Assembly: GCA_916700875.1 (NCBI GenBank)
Contig: CAKAKS010000066.1
Span: 34,966,490-35,030,489, forward strand
DNA length: 64,000 nt
Source of the DNA: Sebastes aleutianus
Taxonomy: Eukaryota; Chordata; Actinopteri; Perciformes; Sebastidae
Direction of reading: 5' to 3'
The position numbers and the translations under genes were made by a program. How positions within the stretch are numbered: the stretch's first letter is position 1; each line of letters begins with the position of its first letter. Positions 60,001-64,000 of this stretch are shown here, one piece after another. The notes under the pieces are model-generated. The model saw only the letters and a program-made list of their open reading frames with translations. It made no database searches and was not told the DNA's origin.

Positions 60001-60709
60001 CACCAGCAGCTCTTGTGTCAAGGTGGGGGACTTTGGCTTCAGCACGCTGAGCCGCCGCAGCGAGACTCTCAACACGTTCTGCGGCTCTCCGCCTTACGCA
60101 GCGCCCGAGCTCTTTCGGGACGAGCACTACGTTGGCGTCTTTGTAGACATCTGGGCCCTGGGGGTGATGCTGTTCTTCATGGTGACGTGCACCATGCCGT
60201 TCAGGGCAGACACGGTGGCCAAGCTGAAGCGATGCATTCTGGAGGGGGCCTACATCCTGCCCTCGTGGGTGCCAGAGGCGTGCCAGAGGCTGATCAGGGG
60301 AATCCTCCAACCCGTACCGTCTGACCGCTGTACAGTGGAGCAGATGATGGGCTGCGAGTGGCTGCTCCCTGTGGATTTCCCGCGTGCCATGGAGCCCTTT
60401 AAACTAGACCCATGCTACCTAGCAGAGAGTGAACCATCTGAACTCGGGGAGGAAGAGACGGAGGTAAAAGCAGCACTGGAGACATTAGGAATCACCTTAG
60501 AACACATCCTCAACAACCAGGGGAAAGACTGCAGGAGCTCCATCACAGGGGTCTATAGGATCCTGCTGCACCGCGCTCACAAGAAACGGGCTGTTGAGAG
60601 CACGCCTGCAGTCAAACAGGTAGTCGGACCAGCTACAACGAGTAAAAAGGAACGGCTAAAAGTGTACCGTAGTTTAAGACACACATCTAAACTCTGTGTG
60701 ATTCTGTGA
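55907..60709 (+). CDS. nim1k: serine/threonine kinase NIM1 (AMPK-related)
   Basis: A CAMK-group protein kinase of the AMPK-related family. Coding exons are 55907-56208, 56389-56501, 58219-58340, 58466-58612 and 59951-60709, all GT/AG and in phase: 1443 nt, 480 aa. The start MTAVCPAESS lies one base after the acceptor at 55905. The N-terminal 100 residues are Gly/Ser/Ala-rich and variable. The kinase domain follows: glycine loop GEIGCGNFSHVKLG, VAIK lysine (K144), HRD as IHRDLKAEN (D237), DFG as VGDFGFS (D255), and activation segment TFCGSPPYAAPE with the phosphorylatable Thr270. All catalytic residues are intact. The C-terminus has TLGITLEHILNNQGKDCRSS and ITGVYRILLHRAHKKRA, ending HTSKLCVIL, as in vertebrate NIM1K. 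Introns carry a GT microsatellite, a dispersed repeat and a Rex3 fragment. Human is slightly shorter (436 aa, from memory). Confidence 0.96.
56940..57002. repeat. (GT)n microsatellite in a nim1k intron
   Basis: A GTGTGTGT tract with a few TTTG interruptions, followed by a shorter GT run near 57062. Confidence 0.9.
57795..58090. repeat. dispersed fish repeat in a nim1k intron
   Basis: CTCAGGAAGCCTGGAGGGAA, TTTCTTCAAATTTGGTACAA and CATAACTCAAGAATTCATAT are words of a very common fish interspersed repeat. GCCTCTG near the left and CAGAGGC near the right hint at inverted ends. The class is not determined. Confidence 0.55.
59185..59690 (+). mobile_element. Rex3 (RTE) LINE 3' fragment in a nim1k intron
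   Basis: The frame from 59189 reads KRELSRKAKLSIYRSIFVPT, LTYGHDGWVMTQRTRSRVQA and GLGVEPLLLCVERSQLRWFG, the conserved C-terminus of fish RTE/Rex3 reverse transcriptases. A tail of GAATGAATGA repeats (59660-59690) follows. A frame change near 59520 and the missing 5' part make it a dead copy. Confidence 0.85.
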
Positions 60710-61774
60710 CAGAATGCTGTTCTTCGATCCGGAAATGAATTAACTTTAAAGTCTGGGATGAGATTGCATGGATTTCACTCTGCTTTTCGGTCCAGCAGTT
60801 TCAATTTAAATCATGGTATACAACCCCGCTCAGCTCCTGAAATCTGGGATTTCTTACTTTAGTATCTTTCTTCTACTAAGTAATAATAGTCTCTGTGAGA
60901 ATGTTGCTGCCAGTGAATCATTATTGTCTCCCTTTTGACAGGGACAGGGACCTGTAATACTCATGAGATTTGGAAATGTTACGAAATATCATTCATTTAT
61001 GTAAACATAATGATGATTAGATGGCATACACAACTTTTTATTTGGGTCATGCAGACCAGATACGTATAGCCCACACCCATTCTATGCTCAGCTGTGCTGG
61101 AACACCAATAAACCCCATGAGAAATCAATGTAGCATAACAACATTATGCTGAGGTGATAAGTAGTGAAACTCGCCGTCAGTACATGAAACATGGTGTCTT
61201 TAATGTTTAAATGCACTTTTCTTCGATGCCTTAGTTTTCTATCATGTTATGAAATCAGCCAGACTGGTTTCATTAATGTTTGTGATGACATGAATAGAGA
61301 TTTCACAACTTACCTTCTCATGTGATGTATCTCTATGAGATGTTCCTGTTGTTGGACTGATTCACCTGAATGACCTCACTCTATTGTTCCTGTGGCCTGA
61401 AAAAGCCAATACATGTCAATAAACTACAAATACCAACATACCAACCACCAAAGTTATTAGTTGTTCATGTGGCAAAATCGGTTTTCAGTTTTAACTCAGA
61501 CATTTTCAGTATGAGTATCAGTAATTAGTTTTTTTTTAATTATCTGATGCCATGTTCATGCTCATGTGTTGATTATAAATAAATTACAAATTTAGATGCA
61601 TATCTTTTTTTATGAAATATTTGTTTAAAGCCTATGATGCTTTTGTGTTTTTGTGTATGTTTTATCATTTTTGTGTTTTATGGCAAAATATTTTTTTGTT
61701 GTGTTTTGCAGCAAAGTATCATTTTATAATATAATGCATACTTTAGTATATGAGTGTGGGGAAAGGTACATATA
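60710..61774. other. nim1k 3' UTR and downstream DNA
   Basis: AATAAA signals occur at 61107-61112 and 61418-61423; either could end the nim1k transcript. No other gene or repeat was recognised before the Tc1 element at 61775. Confidence 0.5.
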
Positions 61775-63045
61775 TACTGGAAAAACAAAGTTTGGAAACT
61801 TGTGTTTAGTGGATTATTTCTCTGTTGTTACAATGCTAATGGTCGTTGTATTTTACATGGTTGGAAAGCCTGTTTATTTACCTTCACAATGATGTCCAAC
61901 TTGTAAGGATCATGCATTTGTGGGATGAGCAGCACAGCTGATTATGTGGGGAGCGCCCAAGACAAATTTGCCAAAATGCTCTGCCAATGGTAAACAGTGT
62001 ATTCTCATAAGGCTACCAGGAAGCCTGCAATGACTGCCCTTCACCGTCAGGCCCGTTTGTGCTGGTGTCGACAACACAGACAATGGAACCTGAACATGTG
62101 GGGGAATGTCATGTTCAGTGATGAGTCCAGGTTCTGTCTGCTAAAGTTGGACGGCAGGTCAAAGTATGGAGACGACGTGGAGAACGCTGTGCTGATTGTT
62201 GAACCGATGGAGTAACAGCTTTTGGTGGGGGCAGTGTCATGGTGTGGGGCGGCATCTCCCTCACTGGCAAAACAAGGCTTGTCATCATTGAAGGCCATCT
62301 CAATGCAGTGAGATATCGGGATGAGATTCTGCAGCCAGTGGCGATCCCATATCTCCACAATCTGGGACCTAACTTCATCCTCCAAGAAACAACGCTCGCC
62401 CCCACAGAGCCAGGGTTATCACAGACTACCTCCACAATGTGGGAGTAGAGACAATGGAACGGCCTGCCAAGAGCCCACACCTCAACCCAATTCAACATGT
62501 GGGATCAGGTTGGGCGTGCTGTACGTGTTAGAGTGACCAACACAACCTCGTTGGCTGACCTGCAATGAATCCTGGTTGAGGAATGGAACGCCATCCCACA
62601 GCAACGTGTGACCAGGTTGGTGACCAGCATGAGGAGGAGGTGCCAGGCTGTTGAGGCTGCGTATGGATCTTCCACCACTACTGAGGCTCCTGACGGTGTA
62701 TTAAATGAATAAAGTGTAAAATAGCCAGTATGTCTTGTTTGTTCCTTGTTACTGATAGAGAGTTCAATCATCCAATCCACCCAACAACTCAAAACAAGAG
62801 TCAATACCAACAGGAGAATACACTGTTTACCATTGATGGAGCATTTTGGCAAATTTTTCTTGGGCGCTACCCACATAATCAGCTATGCTGCTCATCCCAC
62901 AAATGCACGATCCTTACAAGTTGGACATCATTGCGAAGGTAAATAAACAGGCTTTCCAACGATGTAAAATACAATGACCATTAGCATTGTAACAACAGAG
63001 AAATAAGCCACCAAATACACGTTTCCGAACTTTGTTTTTCCAGTA
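61775..63045 (+). mobile_element. Tc1-like transposon, copy 2, internally deleted
   Basis: TA-CTGGAAAAACAAAGTTTGGA at the left and CCGAACTTTGTTTTTCCAG-TA at the right, with inverted arms of about 210 bp. It is a close relative of 28295-30060 in opposite orientation. The transposase piece at about 62020-62712 starts at the same internal junction, TGTATTCTC joined to ATAAGGCTACCAGG. Confidence 0.88.
62020..62712 (+). pseudogene. Tc1 transposase fragment, copy 2
   Basis: It retains MFSDESRF (first Asp), the frame HGVGRHLP... shifted relative to the expected GGGSVMVWGGISL, and near the end PNSTCGIRLG in one frame where copy 1 has PNPIQHLWDQLG. The second-Asp region GACGACAACGCTCG of copy 1 is here GAAACAACGCTCG, with loss of the Asp pair and a frame change. 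CAA again occupies the third catalytic position. It is non-functional. Confidence 0.85.
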
Positions 63046-63119
63046 CATCTATATATATCTACATATATATATATATAAGATACTGCGCAGAACCCTCAAA
63101 CTCCCAGGCTTCTGGTATA

Positions 63120-63646
63120 TACAGCGGGTAAAATAAGTATTGAACACGTCACCATTTTTCTCAGTAAATATATTTCCAAAGGCGCTATTGACATGAAATT
63201 TTCACCAGATGTTTTGCAACAATAAGGTTGCTAAGGTCTTGAGAGAGCTCTTTGCTTTTACCCATCATGAGATGTTTCTTGTGTGACACCTTGGTAATAA
63301 GACACCTTTTTATAGGCCATCAGTTGGGACTGAACCAGTTGATATTAATTTGCACTGACAAGGGCTCGGATTAATTTCTAATTACTGATAGATTTCAGCT
63401 GTTGTCTTGGCTTTCCTTGCCTTTTTGCACCTCCCTTTCCTCATGTGTTCAATACTTTTTTCCTGTGTCATTTCACATTATTACACATAACTTAATTTCT
63501 GAACTTATTTGTTTTGGTTTCTTTGTATGTATAGATTACTTGGTTTGTTAACAACATCTGGTGAAAAGTTCATGTCAATAGCACATTTGGAAATATATTT
63601 ACTGAGAAAAATGGTGACGTGTTCAATACTTATTTTACCCGCTGTA
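63120..63646. mobile_element. second Tc1-like family, internally deleted
   Basis: TA-CAGCGGGTAAAATAAGTATTG at the left and CAATACTTATTTTACCCGCTG-TA at the right. Inverted arms extend about 60 bp (TTTTTCTCAGTAAATATATTT both ways). The interior of about 400 bp has no usable open frame. Confidence 0.88.
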
Positions 63647-64000
63647 TATATATATATACACAGTATATAGCAGCTCATCTCTCTCTGGCTGACCCTCCAT
63701 TCTGCTCCAGGACTTCTCTCCTGTTGGGTTTGCTTTTGTTGCTTAAATTTCTTTGCTCTTATGCACCTTTTCAATACCTGCACCCACATCTTCCACTCAT
63801 GCACACCACACACTACTGACTTTACTGATATATCCACACCCCATACTTTAATTAAGTTGACCGTTTGATTTGGTCTAATTGGCGTTAATTTGTTTCAATG
63901 TTCATATGGTGTGTCTCCCATTTTTTCGTATTTTGTCACAGAGAGAGACAGACAGGAAAGGCAGGGATAGAGATATGCAGCAAAGGGTCAGAGCCAGGCT
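63647..64000. other. end of window, nothing recognised
   Basis: A short TA tract is followed by unique sequence. No exon or repeat was identified. Confidence 0.4.

Noticed and set aside
59816..60310. 164-codon minus-strand frame
   Set aside because: It is antisense to the last nim1k exon, which has intact kinase motifs.

Overview
The window is vertebrate nuclear DNA, almost certainly from a ray-finned (teleost) fish. Genes are split by GT/AG introns and are widely spaced. The repeats are typical fish ones: Tc1-like elements, Rex3/RTE and L2-like LINE tails, hAT-type and TTAA-flanked MITEs. The selenoprotein P gene has 17 Sec codons, the number I recall for zebrafish selenop-a. No prokaryotic or viral gene block and no CRISPR array was seen. 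The species cannot be named.

Six protein genes were recognised, in this order: last exon of dhfr (+, 34-115); ankrd34b (+, 3491-5180); fam151b (-, 8477-13203, six coding exons, 283 aa); selenop (-, 24602-26329, four coding exons, 391 aa, 17 in-frame UGA, two SECIS elements in the 3' UTR); znf131 (+, coding 34681-40858, eight coding exons, 569 aa); nim1k (+, coding 55907-60709, five coding exons, 480 aa). For fam151b, selenop, znf131 and nim1k every inferred junction keeps the frame and the total is a whole number of codons. To my knowledge dhfr/ankrd34b/fam151b and selenop/znf131/nim1k are two separate clusters on human chromosome 5 (q arm and p arm); here they lie side by side.

Most of the rest is mobile DNA. 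13215-18348 is a nearly full-length RNase-H-type non-LTR retrotransposon whose 15-bp target duplication contains the fam151b start codon. 18701-19531 is a TIR element swollen by a 20-bp minisatellite. Four TTAA-flanked MITE families supply eleven copies, one nested inside another and one inside the selenop 3' UTR. Two Tc1-like elements (28295-30060 and 61775-63045) share an internal deletion junction and a Gln at the expected third catalytic position. A dispersed repeat carries a 38-bp minisatellite of two units near 7.2 kb and about 26 units near 43 kb.

The genes do not form a pathway; what they share is synteny. The most informative points are the fully readable multi-Sec selenop locus with both SECIS elements, the LINE sitting directly on the fam151b start codon, the short intron and one-base frame slip in ankrd34b, and the transposon dynamics. 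I saw no clearly new defence or enzymatic system.
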